A DNA stretch of 64,000 bases from Ptiloglossa arizonensis (Eukaryota > Arthropoda > Insecta > Hymenoptera > Colletidae), in assembly GCF_051014685.1 (NCBI RefSeq), contig NC_135060.1, positions 3,534,001-3,598,000 on the forward strand, given 5' to 3'. Below, in pieces: positions 1 to 11,799 of this stretch; the stretch's first letter is position 1, and every line of letters starts with the position of its first letter. Below the pieces are notes generated by a model. That model did not search any database, had not been told where the DNA came from, and worked only from the letters and a program-made list of their open reading frames with translations. Position numbers and translations under genes: made by a program.

Positions 1-2430
1 TTTTAATGAAAACGAGATACATTCGTCTTACGAGCTAGCTTATTTGTCTATATTGTTTCTTACAATGTTAGTTTAATTTCGTGGCATAACTTTGAGTTGG
101 CAATTATTTTGTTTGAAATAAACGAAAATTTAAATTAAAAATGATATGTTCAAATATGCGTCGATATCCTGAACAATTTAAGATAATACCGATAGTTAAA
201 TTTGTAATGTTTCTCCATATATAATACAATACGATGATGCTAATCAAAAGACTTCTTTCAATTTTCAAGAAAAATACTATACTTTCATAGAACAACAATT
301 AAATCTAAGATTCAATTCGATCTAGAGTTTGGATTTTTTAAAGAATGATCGTAACTCCCTGAACGATAAAATAATTCATATAAGGTAAAGTTTAAATTAG
401 TTTTCATTAACGAACAATATTCAACCAGAACATTTAATAACGCACGATCGCATAAAATAATAAGAATTACAAAAGTTGAAGAGATTTCCAAGCTCATTTC
501 GTATCGTAACACATGTTAGTGTTTCTACCTGTTGGTTCAATGTTCATGGGAATACACCGGCATGTGGTTTTATCTGTGACCATATGGCGTATGGGGAAAT
601 ACACGTGCGAACAAATCGAGACGAAACCCATTCAGAACGTTGGCTCGGTAGGATGTACGTTTACAATAAGAATGACACAACACAAATATTTTCAAGTTTG
701 AGTTGTCGGCAAATTCCTTGGGAATATGCAACTTGTAGCCATTGATTAAACTCATTCACGGTGAAGTTACACGCTCGTCGTTTGAGCCTCTCGAAAGCCA
801 AAGTAATCAATTTAATTTTTTGTAAATTCGATGTTGAGACCATGGTTATATTATTTCAATAACATCGTTCTTCGATGGTACGTATCCTAAGGTATCGATC
901 GTTTTAATATCTAAAAGGCTCGTTTACGTTCCAGTAAACGGAACGGTTCTTTTGTGCTTCTCAGAAAGAATAATTTACATTTCGAATTGCATCACAGGGA
1001 ACACAGTGCAAATAGAATGTGTAGAAACTGAACTTGAGCATTATCTCATAATGTGTTTTTGTTTCGTCAGTGCCAGAAATTATTGTGATTCGAAATCACG
1101 TGCAATTCCCATGCGAAAAACGAGGCACAGTTTCCAGCAATGTGAAAAAATTGTTCGACATTTCTTTAGTTCTACTTACAAGGAGGAAATGTGAAATCGA
1201 GTTTAAATACTACAGGATTAAAATCAGATAAAGAAAGACAAAATACGATCATGGAACATTATTTTTGATTGTAGAGATGTCTCTGTGTATAGAGAATGTA
1301 TCTTAATGTTTGCAACAGCGAAACTGAATTGTGAAATGCGGTAGGAGGTATGTTATTATTTGAAGTATTTCAGCCTTTGCAAATTTACTATCGCACGATG
1401 AAAATGATGAAGTACCGTCAAATTAGTTATATCAAGAAGATATATATCTTAGTCTGTTCTCAGTGTCGTTAGAAATTTGTTCATTGAGTTGCAGTTTTCC
1501 ACTAGAGTTTTCCAATTATTCAAACGTACAAGAAGAATTAAATACGGTTCAAAATTTCATTCATCGATAAATTCATCGAGTAGGTATTATTGTTACAAAG
1601 AGCACGAGAACGAAGAAATAAATTAATTTTCACGCGACACTTTTGACTTGGGTGTACTTTGAATACCAATGACGTTTTATTTATAAACATAGAATTGTAA
1701 TAAAGTCAAACTGAATTCCACGATATTATCCAGAAGGATAAACAAAAGTACCAGTAGTAGTCTCTCGGAAAAAAAGGATGAAAACAAAATCCACCAGCAG
1801 CTATATCCCTAATATGAAAGCATCGTTTAATAAAATACATATGTATGCTGGGTGTTCCATTTAAGTTAAAGGTAAAGTTTCTCTTTTGATACTTCGGCAG
1901 GCAGTTGTGATTCGCTTTCATATTTTCTGGAGTAGTTGATGGATCGTGACTTTTGTTACGTGGATTATGTTTTTTTTTAAAGACACTCCATAAGAAATAA
2001 TCTGGTAATTATTCAAATATTCAATTTTTCAAATATAAGTAACATAGTGATTCTAGGTCTACCGTCGATAAATTGCATTTTCCAAGTGAGTTACTATCCC
2101 CTCGTATATTCTTTTGAATGGTTTGCTATTCGGCAAACATTTATTAGGAAAACGTTCCACGTACAGGTGGCTTACCAAAAAAACGCTGCAGTCAGCAGAA
2201 CGATACATTGAAGCGTGTTTGCTGTTTCTACGTTTGTGTAGTCTGCCATTATTGCTTCAAATGGAAACTATGACAGAATTTTATTAAAAATGTTCAACGT
2301 ACAGTGCTCTTATTTTGAAAATAGACTAGAAGTGGCTCATAGAATGTTGTGAAAGTATTTACAAACGGTAAAGGTCTCAATTGAGATTAGGTTTTATAGT
2401 AGAATTCATTTTTAGTTGCACTTCACTTTT

Positions 2431-2452
2431 CACATGTATATATATACATGTG
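2431..2452. repeat. Perfect 22 bp palindrome
   Basis: The sequence from CACATGTATA at 2431 to TACATGTG ending at 2452 equals its own reverse complement over all 22 bases. It lies in a TA/TG-rich patch. It may be a simple-repeat by-product or a dimeric protein-binding site; nothing else in the sequence decides this. Confidence 0.8.
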
Positions 2453-2527
2453 TATACATATACTGCTCATATTTTACTTCTATATGTATTTAGTGTATTC
2501 TTACACATATTTGTAATAAATACGTTT

Positions 2528-2569
2528 AATAATAACAATAATAGTAATAGTAATAATAATAATAATAAG
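2528..2569 (+). repeat. AAT/AGT trinucleotide microsatellite
   Basis: About fourteen units of AAT with AGT and AAC variants. It has no associated gene. Confidence 0.85.
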
Positions 2570-4800
2570 ATGCAAAGCATTGATAGTAAACAGTGAAGTG
2601 GAATCGAGTTAAGTTAGTCTGTAATAGGAATTAGTAAAATCTAAAAATATCTGCAACTCCGAAAGAAGATCAAACAGGGTAATTTATATTTTTATGAATA
2701 TTTTTCCATTATTTTTTATACACCTTGTTCACGTATGCATCATTACGCCGAAGATAATAAACGAGGAGATAGACGCGACGCAACGGGCAATATTGTATTC
2801 GGGAAAGGCACAATTCTCGGAAGATGCAACCTCGCTTAAAATGCATAATCGCATCAAATGGATAATGCAACAAGACGGTATTCTCGGGAAACCGGTTATC
2901 AGCAATATCGTTTTCATAGATCCAAAGTTGCAACGGAGAACGTTTCTTAGAAAACGGTGAAAATCTTGAATATATGTATTCGTTCGTTTCAGAAATGGCT
3001 CGCTCGATGTTGCATTTATCATTGAAATTCAGGTAGACGTTGGAAGATGCACCGCCTTTATCAACGTTTAAAGGAACTTTAGCTGTTGGTGATAAATATG
3101 TATACACGAATCTGTCCGCGCTCATAAATCTGCCTTAACTTTATACGAACGCTAGTATTTAATTACATATTTGTACTTTTCATTGAAAAATATTACTACC
3201 CGACATACCAAACATCCCTTATATCCTCTAAATCAAGATTATATGGCCGCTTAAAATGCCCACACGAGCAAACTGTCTTGCATTAAATGTACGCAATTTT
3301 CATTGGATTTTGAGCATTATTTTCCTGAAAACGAAACATAAAAGTTTACCAATTTTGAAAAAGAAATCGCTCTATTCTAACTAGTATTCATGTTTGCACT
3401 CTGGATACTTCTTCATCAAAGTGACAAATATTTCAAGTAGACGTACAATAGATACTGTACAAGTAGAGTTCATTGTTCGATCGATTGTTCCAATTATCGC
3501 ATAAATTTCGATACTTGTGGGTACGTTCAGCATTATTTCCCAGTCGATAAAATGTCGGTGTGAAGCGTTCGTTGCATTGGAAGCAACTTCGAGCATCGTG
3601 CTCGAAAACTTTCTTCATCTATTCCAGAAACACTGTGTATGTTACATTTCACGAACAAGATTGGAAAGGTAGCGATGGCGAACGATTTTTAACAGGAGAC
3701 ACCGTATACTCGTTAAAACTTGTTCGTTGGTTGATATATTATAGCTAGGGTGGTTCCCAAAAATTTACAACTCTTTTCTCCCAAACGACCTGTATCAAAA
3801 TATTGACGAGCAGCCTAACACAGCTGTATATTTTTTACGCTTGCAAACACTAAAGGTGCGGTTCGAACGCGATGCAATTTCGCGAGTTTCCTAGAATGCA
3901 CATTAAACGAGAGTCTTTCATGCGTTGCACAATGCTACAGGCTTTGAAAAGTAATTACCAAAGTACAAAGGTGCCGCGTTTCTACTCGGTATACGCTCGT
4001 TGTACAGTACGAACGAGAAACTTGAACTTCCAGAGGTGGAAATCGCACGTTTATCGTTTTCACTGGATTCTTTCTTCGTTCTCGAGTTAAAGGCATCGTT
4101 GGGCCGTGAAAGGAGCCGCGAAGAAGAGAGTGAATGACGCATAAAGATAGCCACTGTGTGGAAGCAGATGTAGCACGAGCCACTTTAGACAAAATTTCAA
4201 TTAACTTTTTATAAACTCAAGGTTACTCGTTACAAGCATTCTCTAAATGTTTCGGGTCCGTTGATTGACGTCATCGTCAAAAGAAAAAAAATAATAGACC
4301 AGTAACGAACAATATCCATTTTCATTTGTAAGCAGGCTAGCGGAACTGTACGTGAAAATATTAATGAGATACATTAGGTCGAATTATAACTGAAGTTGTT
4401 GGTATAGAAAGATAATATTGCACGGAGAGCCGTAACGAGCGTATTACTAGGTAGCAAATTTTGTAAAATTTAAGAAAGATTAGATTGAAGTCTTTGAAGA
4501 AAACAACGGTTGGTTTGCTGCAGTCTCGTTGGTTTTGCAATTTGTATAGTTTTGGTGGGTACGAAATGCAAATACAAGAAGCAAAATAAGAGAGATTGTG
4601 TAATTGGATAATTCAAATTGGAAAGTTTCAAAATTGTCCTTTTTCTTTCTAATAATTTAAATCTGTTATTCATTTTTATAAGAGTGCTGCTCCGTGTTTA
4701 ATATTTTTTCGGTGAATTATTTAAAATTAATTTACCCTCTGCCAAGGTTAAAATTAATTTTAGTTTAATATCCATTTCTACGTTGGCTAATGACATTTTG

Positions 4801-4846
4801 ATGGAAGTTAAACGATATTAACTGATAATGGAAGTTAAGTGATATT
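4801..4846 (+). repeat. Short direct repeat, two units
   Basis: A 19-base unit starting ATGGAAGTTAA and ending GATATT occurs at 4801-4819 and again at 4828-4846, with two differences. The offset is 27 bases. It looks like a small local duplication in intergenic DNA. Confidence 0.6.
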
Positions 4847-7800
4847 GGACGTAAGTCATATTAGCAATTTCCTTCTTCATTAATTATACAGTTTTAGAGA
4901 TGAATGAAACTTTTATATATAAAATCTGTGCGAACAAACCGGACCACTGTAGTTAAATTATGGAAAATTTTAAACTATATCGATAATTCCTTCAAATTAT
5001 CAAAGAATAATAAGATTTTATTTATTGCATTTACTTTGTAACATGCACTGATATAATAATTAACTATCAATGATGTTACCATACTGTCTGCTAAAATTAT
5101 TATAAAATTAGTCACTGTCGATTACATCTTGCCAATACGATTCTGTCATTAATTTACCGCATTTTGGAGATCTCAAGAATATTATTATACATTAAATGTC
5201 GATTTAATTTTATCAGGATCCTCTTCTGGGTGGTATTAATACATCAAATACAAACAGTTAACTTTGATAAGTTAACCGCATTACTTCAACAATATTATGC
5301 TTGTAAAATTTTCCGTGAAGAAATTTCTCTCTCATCCACCAGGTAAATATTAAATTTTATCGTCGTTTCCCTCTTGGGAATATTCATCTTTAACAATCTT
5401 GTCAAACACTGTCTAACAATTTACTTATATTTAATGTTTACAATCCCGTCCACTTAGATTGCATTCGCTTAAGTCTTCTCCTTGACACGTAAACGACCGT
5501 GCTGTTCTGCATTCGTCGCACTTGTTTCTTTTTTGCGATTTTAACCGTGACAAGTTGACGGACAAGTTCATCCATGCCCAACCAATCCCAGAATCCGAGC
5601 GCTGTTATTTAGAAGTTACTCCCCCGATCGTACGCCCCTAAATTCACTTTCACTGGTTTGCATAATATTAGAATCGATACTGACCGTTTTCCAAAGTAGA
5701 ATTTTGCTTTTCATTATCGTTTCGTACTAATAAAAACAACACCAATAAATGAGTCCAGAATTCCCTTGCTTTGACGATCGAAATCCGACAATAATCCTTC
5801 TTGAGCCATCGACTAACGAAAACTTCCATTTTTATATTATATCATCGTGAGAATTACCCAATGAAAATAAGTTCGAACGCGTTCTCATTTGATAACATTT
5901 TTGCGCGGGATTTAAATAAGAGACGAATTTTGCGCGAATTCGTGATACGGAAAAAAAATTGAAAGATCGCTCGTTGAGATCGTCGGGTTAGGTGAATCAC
6001 CCTGTATATTTCTGGAAGGATGTTGGAAGTCACCCTTCCTCGATCGCTGGGCGCAAGTGCGTTTCCTTTCTTCTTCCTTTTAACTAACGTCTTCGTGTTC
6101 CTCTCTTTGCATTCACACGTTTACGTTCCTTTCTCCATACACCTGTGCTCACGCAAGGCGTTTCATAGCGTTGGCCAGGGTGTATTGTGAAATGTTTGCG
6201 CGCACGATACGCGATACAAGAAAAAAGGCCGACCAAAATAGTCGTAGCCCGACACTATTCGTGTTCCCTTCGCGTCGACGGATTCGCACAGGAGAATCAA
6301 GGCCACCGTACGTTATTTTTACCGATGTTACATTTTTATATAAGCGTTGTCCAAACAAACGGGGTAAAGTCGTTCCATTAAACCTCGCGCTCATTGAGCG
6401 GTATATACGTTGGCGAAAATACAACGCGATCGATCGAACCCATTTGGAGGAATTTTTATGTTTAATTATATACACCTAACCCTCCATTTCTACAGTAGAT
6501 CGGTTTCTGTGAAAGTTCCGTGTAAATCGAGGCTGACATTTACTTTGAAAATGGGGAAACAAATGCCAAGCTTTTATTCTTTATTTCTCGATGGTAAATT
6601 AATCATTTACTGCTAGGTAAAGAAATTTTTATAGGTTTGTGTACGCACGTAGTAAGGAATCTATGAAAATGAAATTTTATTTTATATCCTCTGTGCTTGG
6701 CGAGGGAAAAATAATTTTTCCTGTACCTTTTTACTTGGCGAAAATCATCTGACACTTTGCGGTCCGCGTAAAGTAAATAATGTTTCGTTGAAGGGATTTT
6801 TGCAAATTTTTATAGGTAAGAGTTGTACAATGAGTAACTAATATTGTTTCTCTCCTGTTCATATCGCGAAATATTTTCAAGTCAGATTTAGGTAACAAAG
6901 ATACATACATAGTTCTATTTATATAGGGGTGTATCTTGTAGACTCATCGTTGAACATGTGATAAAAACCGGTTCGTAGAAGACATTCAAGAACCATTCGA
7001 CATTTTTTTTTTTTTATCATTCTTACTTTATCTACAACCGAAGAATAGATACGACTTGTCTAAATTTTGTGCATCGGAAATTTGTGAGGAGCGATATTCA
7101 ATCGCTTGTTTCTAAGTTGTTTTTTGTCTAAAAAAAATCATAAAAACGATACCGTAATTCTTCTAGCAAAAGTTCTTCAGTGAGCGTTACTTTCTTATAA
7201 TTTGCTAATCTTATTATTGAAAATGGATTTGTATAAACTTTTTTTTCCTTGTTTGACTCCTTTATCGGATTACATAAATTTGGTTTCATACATTTTAAGT
7301 GACTTGTACCGTGTAATCTTAGTAGAAACATTATCTTCTTGGCTGTTAACGAAATCATATTGCAAACAAAAGTTACACGTGCCCCGAAGATAATATTTTC
7401 CAAAAGTCATTCTTTTTTAGAGTAATCAAAATCGAGAATGTTGCTTTGAACGCTATCAAGTATATTTACGCACACAATTAAAGTGAAATTAACCAACTTA
7501 TGATACATACACCGAGTGTCTTAAAATAAATGACGTTTGAAGTAACAGCTAAACCACTGATTATATAATATAAGAATTCAGGGGCAATTTTTCTCATTTT
7601 TTCGTTTAATTTTTGGAGGTCATTGCAACTTAGTTTCTATAAATAGGTTGCTATAAATTTTTATTTATATTTTAACAGATAAAAGTAGACGGTCATCAAG
7701 GTCGTTCGAGATCATAAGTGAAACATGTAATGTACGTCATCTTCGCATTAGACGCAGACTTTTAAAAGCACTCTGGGCTCTTTAGACGTCCTTTCCAGTA

Positions 7801-8206
7801 CAAAGATACTGAGCATGTGTTTCATTTTTTATTCCGTGTGACCTAGAATATAATTCGTCTCTCTCTGACTAACAAAGCATTAACAAAGGAGTACCTGTAA
7901 CAGTATCGTTAAAAAAATCAAATTTACTTTAAAATAATTATTGAACATATATTATAGAATTAACATTACAAAGTTATTGCTACGAAGTGTAATATACTCA
8001 ATTAAATTAGAAGTGAAACATATATACTATAGATCTCACTGTCTTAAATTTGTTTTGAACATATCTTCAATTGAATATTTATTATTTAATTTTTCGGATA
8101 AACATTTTTTCGTATTTTTAACAACGAAGAGTACATAGTTCTATTTATGGAAAATCATAACAGTATACAAAATAATTAATTTACTATGACTATATTAAAC
8201 TCCCAT

Positions 8207-8304
8207 CGTTATCTTTATCTACATGTTCCAGTTGTGAATGAATTACAACTACGTGCATATGATTCAAGCACTACTTGTAATTATTGATCACGATAAAGAT
8301 AACG
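8207..8304. repeat. Inverted repeat with 13 bp arms
   Basis: CGTTATCTTTATC at 8207-8219 is the exact reverse complement of 8292-8304. The 72 bp spacer contains a smaller inverted pair, AGTTGT and ACAACT, near 8230-8250. Each arm carries GATA-type cores. It could form a hairpin in RNA or hold paired factor-binding sites. Confidence 0.6.
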
Positions 8305-10134
8305 GAGGAAGATGAGTGCATATGCCACTAACTTTCGAAGAGATTAAGAGAAAGCAACTTTGCTATCGTAGTTTTCGATTAGTGTTCCAGTTAGTAGACT
8401 TACATAACTGAAACAGAATCGATACAACGTTCGCGAAGTTTTGCTGCAATCTACCGTTGCACTTGTCGCGAGGATAAAATATTTCAGATAAAATAAAATG
8501 TTTTTCATTTTATTTCGAATCACGAATTATTTCAGCGACTTTGCCATTTTAGCACAGGCACTTAAAATTGATTTACACGAACCCAATTTATAGTTACTTC
8601 TGAAACTATGTCAACTACGTCTATATATAGGAGAAGTCACTATACGTCGGTGCTTTGCATAATTAACGTACTTGAATTTGCAAAATGGAGTGAATTTTGA
8701 TCGGTGAAGTGTCGTCGCATCCTGCATCAACCACATTCCGCTCAAACAAGGCTAGAATTATTGTGCATACACCCGATCGTACGTGTAATCTTACACGAAC
8801 TCGTACCTTATCGATTTTTATTACAGGATACAAAGTGTCGACAGTGAATTTCCTGTGTTTAGATCGCGTACCGAGAACTAGTAAGAAAACACGAAACTGT
8901 GAGCAGCTGCTGACTTTCTTTCTTCGTCTACAATCCATGGTCTTTAGTACGAAAAGTAAATCAAGGCAATGCAGCTGCCGGAAAAAATGCAGCCATAGTG
9001 TACCAGCCAGAAGTTCTGGCCATAGTGTTTCTTGTCTTCGGTCATAATTAACACGCAAATAGTTATTTAACCGTACAACGACTTGTGCATTCGTTCGTCA
9101 TTTTTCGAAGAATAGACAATTATAGATTGGTAGACACATTGAGTTTATAAGCATAATTCGAATAAATTGTTTACATTTTTCAGTAATTAATTTTTCTTTA
9201 TTTTAGGCTGCATTAACAAATTATTATATGGAATATAGCAAAGACTCGAAAGCTTGGGATTGAAATATTTGATCAAATATTATATTTTATAGTGTATTCG
9301 TTTTGCTGATACAAATGTACAAAAATTATACTTTTTCGAAAAAAAAAAACGAACTACTTGATGTGTGACTTTAAAACGTGTACTGTAACAAATCATCGTA
9401 TCTCGATTTTGTTCGAAAGGAATTTGAATTTCTGAATCCAGTTATTCAATACCTTATTTGCATCGTACGTCGCGTTTTCTCATGGAACCTGATTCCCGTC
9501 GTATCGGTCAAGAATATTAAGCAAGAGGGGAATATTTTCCACTTTTTAAATCAACTTGAGAAAATTCGAAACCGTACACTTCACAGGCTTAAAATTTCAC
9601 GACGTATTACGATCGATAGTCGCTCGTATCGAAAAGTAAAAAACTGAAGAATTAAAGAATTTTCGAATGTTTATAAAATTTATAAAACACGTCGTTCTTT
9701 TACAACCGAGTAAGTTTAAACTTCAACTGTAATTTCAATTGTAACCTCAATGTTTATTCAGAAATTCAAAGTGTTACGATAACAGTGATTCGCACAAGTA
9801 GATACTGTTTTCAAACATGCGGACAAGTCTCTACAAACAGTCGTTCCATTTATGGTGTGTACATTTCCAATGGGAAGTAGGAAATATTAAGCTTCCGGTG
9901 CGCAATCTTTCCAATTTCATTACAATTCTACACATTTAAAGAAAAGTGGTACCAAAAATACAACAAAAATTATTTTTTCTAATCATCAAACTGTCGAATA
10001 ATTACTACGATAAATAAAAAAAAAATTCTTAAAAGAAACAAACATCGAAAACCACTTCGTAAGCACAGCTTGATGTCTTCCTAGAAAAAAAAACTATTTT
10101 TATCGGTCAGTCTCTGATCGCTTGTCTTGGAAGG

Positions 10135-10956
10135 AATTTTCCATAGAAGAAATTATCGAAAAATTGTTCTTCGTTACGATACCGTCCTCATAGATCGGTA
10201 AGTAAACAAGAACGTGGCTTGTTGCTCATCTCGGAGTTAAGAGTATGAAATTGTTTCGACAACCAGCTTCGATGGTCGTGACCGTAGCTCGAGCTTGGAA
10301 GACGAAAGGCAAATCCTCGGTCGAAAGATCCGAAAGCGTAGTAAACCCTGTCAGGTTTTCGAGTGAACTTCTCTCAGTTGTGTCTCAGCAGATGTACAAC
10401 CATTTGCCATGGCAGCTGCACTCCTCACCGCCGTAAACTTCGAGCACCAGCCCCGACGCTCGGTCCGATCTGACCCCTAGAGCCACGAGCCTCGGCCACC
10501 GCCGCTTCCGAATGAGTTTCGTGTTTCGACATCGAGAAATCGAATGGATTCCAGGACGCCACGATCATATTAATTCGCTGGTGGTTCGTCGAAACCCGCC
10601 GGTCTTCTCTGCGAATCGCATAATCGTGGAACAAACCGGTTTTACGCGGTGCGAAACCCAGTTTGTCGAACAGGGTGAGGCGCAGAGGCGCTGAGGAAAC
10701 TTGGCATGGCCCTGGCCCGAGCCCGGGAGTGGGGGAAAGGTACCTGGGCCCGACTCCCCGCTACAACGTTCACGGTTTTACGATGGAGAGGAGCTTGACT
10801 CGTGCTCGTACCCAAATGAACGGAAAACAGGGACGATAGACGCGTCCTCGGGTACCGGGGGAAAAAGAAAATCGAAGAAAATGTACGAAAGTTGTTCTTC
10901 GTTAACTATCGAGTCGTAGAATGGAAATTTTTCAATAATTTCTTCTATGGAAAATT
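10135..10956. repeat. Long-range inverted repeat, 31 bp arms, around a GC-rich core
   Basis: The 31 bases at 10135-10165 (starting AATTTTCCATAGAAG) match the reverse complement of 10926-10956 at 30 of 31 positions. The arms are AT-rich and enclose about 760 bp that is strikingly GC- and CpG-rich. A motif GTTCTTCGTTA lies next to the left arm and recurs in direct orientation just before the right arm. This resembles the ends of a small non-autonomous DNA element, but no transposase and no clear target-site duplication were found. Confidence 0.6.
10200..10870. other. GC- and CpG-rich island of unknown role
   Basis: A block with many CpG and GC runs, such as those near 10710-10760, inside otherwise AT-rich DNA. 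A 63-codon frame starts at an ATG at 10245 on the plus strand but resembles no known protein. The block could be a promoter or first exon of a non-coding RNA, an alternative 5' exon of numb, or the inside of a mobile element (see the flanking inverted repeat). No choice can be made from sequence alone. Confidence 0.35.
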
Positions 10957-11234
10957 TTACAACTATTCTATATTTTACACATATTGCGCTCGTGCGGCAA
11001 TACACCTTGTTTTAAATGTATATGTCTCGGTTGCACATGAACGGAAAACAAGGACGATAGACGCGTCTTTGGGTACCAGGGGGAAAAGAAAATATACGAA
11101 AGTTGTTCTTCGTTAACTATCGAGTAGTTGAACGGATATTTTACAACTATTCGTAAACGACGTTTCACGTATTCCGCTCGTACAGCAATACGACTTGTTT
11201 TAAATGTATAGCATGTCTCGGTTACACGCATTTA
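10816..11234 (+). repeat. Tandem duplication with a period of about 221 bp
   Basis: The unit beginning ATGAACGGAAAACA at 10816 recurs at 11037. Shared blocks in order are GACGATAGACGCGTC, a GGGTACC block, TGTTCTTCGTTAACTATCGAG, a TATTTTACA block, CTTGTTTTAAATGTATA and a TGTCTCGGTT block. The second unit is a little shorter, and the copies differ by point changes and small gaps, so the duplication is not recent. The first unit contains the right arm of the inverted repeat at 10926-10956. Confidence 0.75.
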
Positions 11235-11799
11235 AATAGATTAAAATCGTTACATTCAACAAACGGCTAACGAGCAACTTCCGCGAAGTGTCTGTTTTAA
11301 TGGAAGTTTGCCGGGTTTTTAGAGCAGCCATCCATAAGGGATGCGTATTTTCTTTTACCGATGATCGCTCAAATTTAAGAGACGAAATTACCTCGTAAAG
11401 TTTCACCCTTCCGATGTTATCTTGAAAAAGTGCTGGGAATACGAGGATGTTTTTTTAGATAAATACTCGATGCTCTCGAAAGAAACTCACATAGGGCACG
11501 AATTGATAAAACATTCTAAGAAAACATCGTTGTTGACCCCTTTACTTTCGAAGCTATCGATAATTTTACTAATAGGAAGAAGTGAGCTATTTTTAATTTG
11601 CAATCTTCCGTATCTTCAGAATTCATAATTTAAATTCAATCATTTATATTTATATGAAATTAGTAACAAAGACTGATTATTTTGCAAAAAAATAGTTCTT
11701 ATTGAAATTTCACAGCTCCAATATTTATTAAACTCTTTTTATTACTAAATTTAATTGCGAATTGAATTTATAAACAGTCGACAACGTTCCTATTTGTTT

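Larger units (their letters stand above)
1..10134. other. AT-rich stretch with no gene recognised
   Basis: No open frame here resembles a known protein, and none joins to a neighbour through good splice sites. Frames of 100-138 codons occur, for example at 2709-3125 and 8663-9058 on the minus strand, but they overlap equally long frames on the other strand and look like chance. Short repeats and palindromes are listed separately. The stretch is probably intergenic DNA upstream of numb, or it may hold far-upstream non-coding exons of numb that cannot be seen by eye. Confidence 0.5.

Noticed and set aside
2709..3125. A 138-codon minus-strand open frame
   Set aside because: A comparably open plus-strand frame overlaps it, no domain is recognisable, and it lacks neighbouring exons.
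8663..9058. A 131-codon minus-strand frame overlapping a 116-codon plus-strand frame
   Set aside because: Both strands are open at once and neither protein resembles a known family; chance is the simpler explanation.
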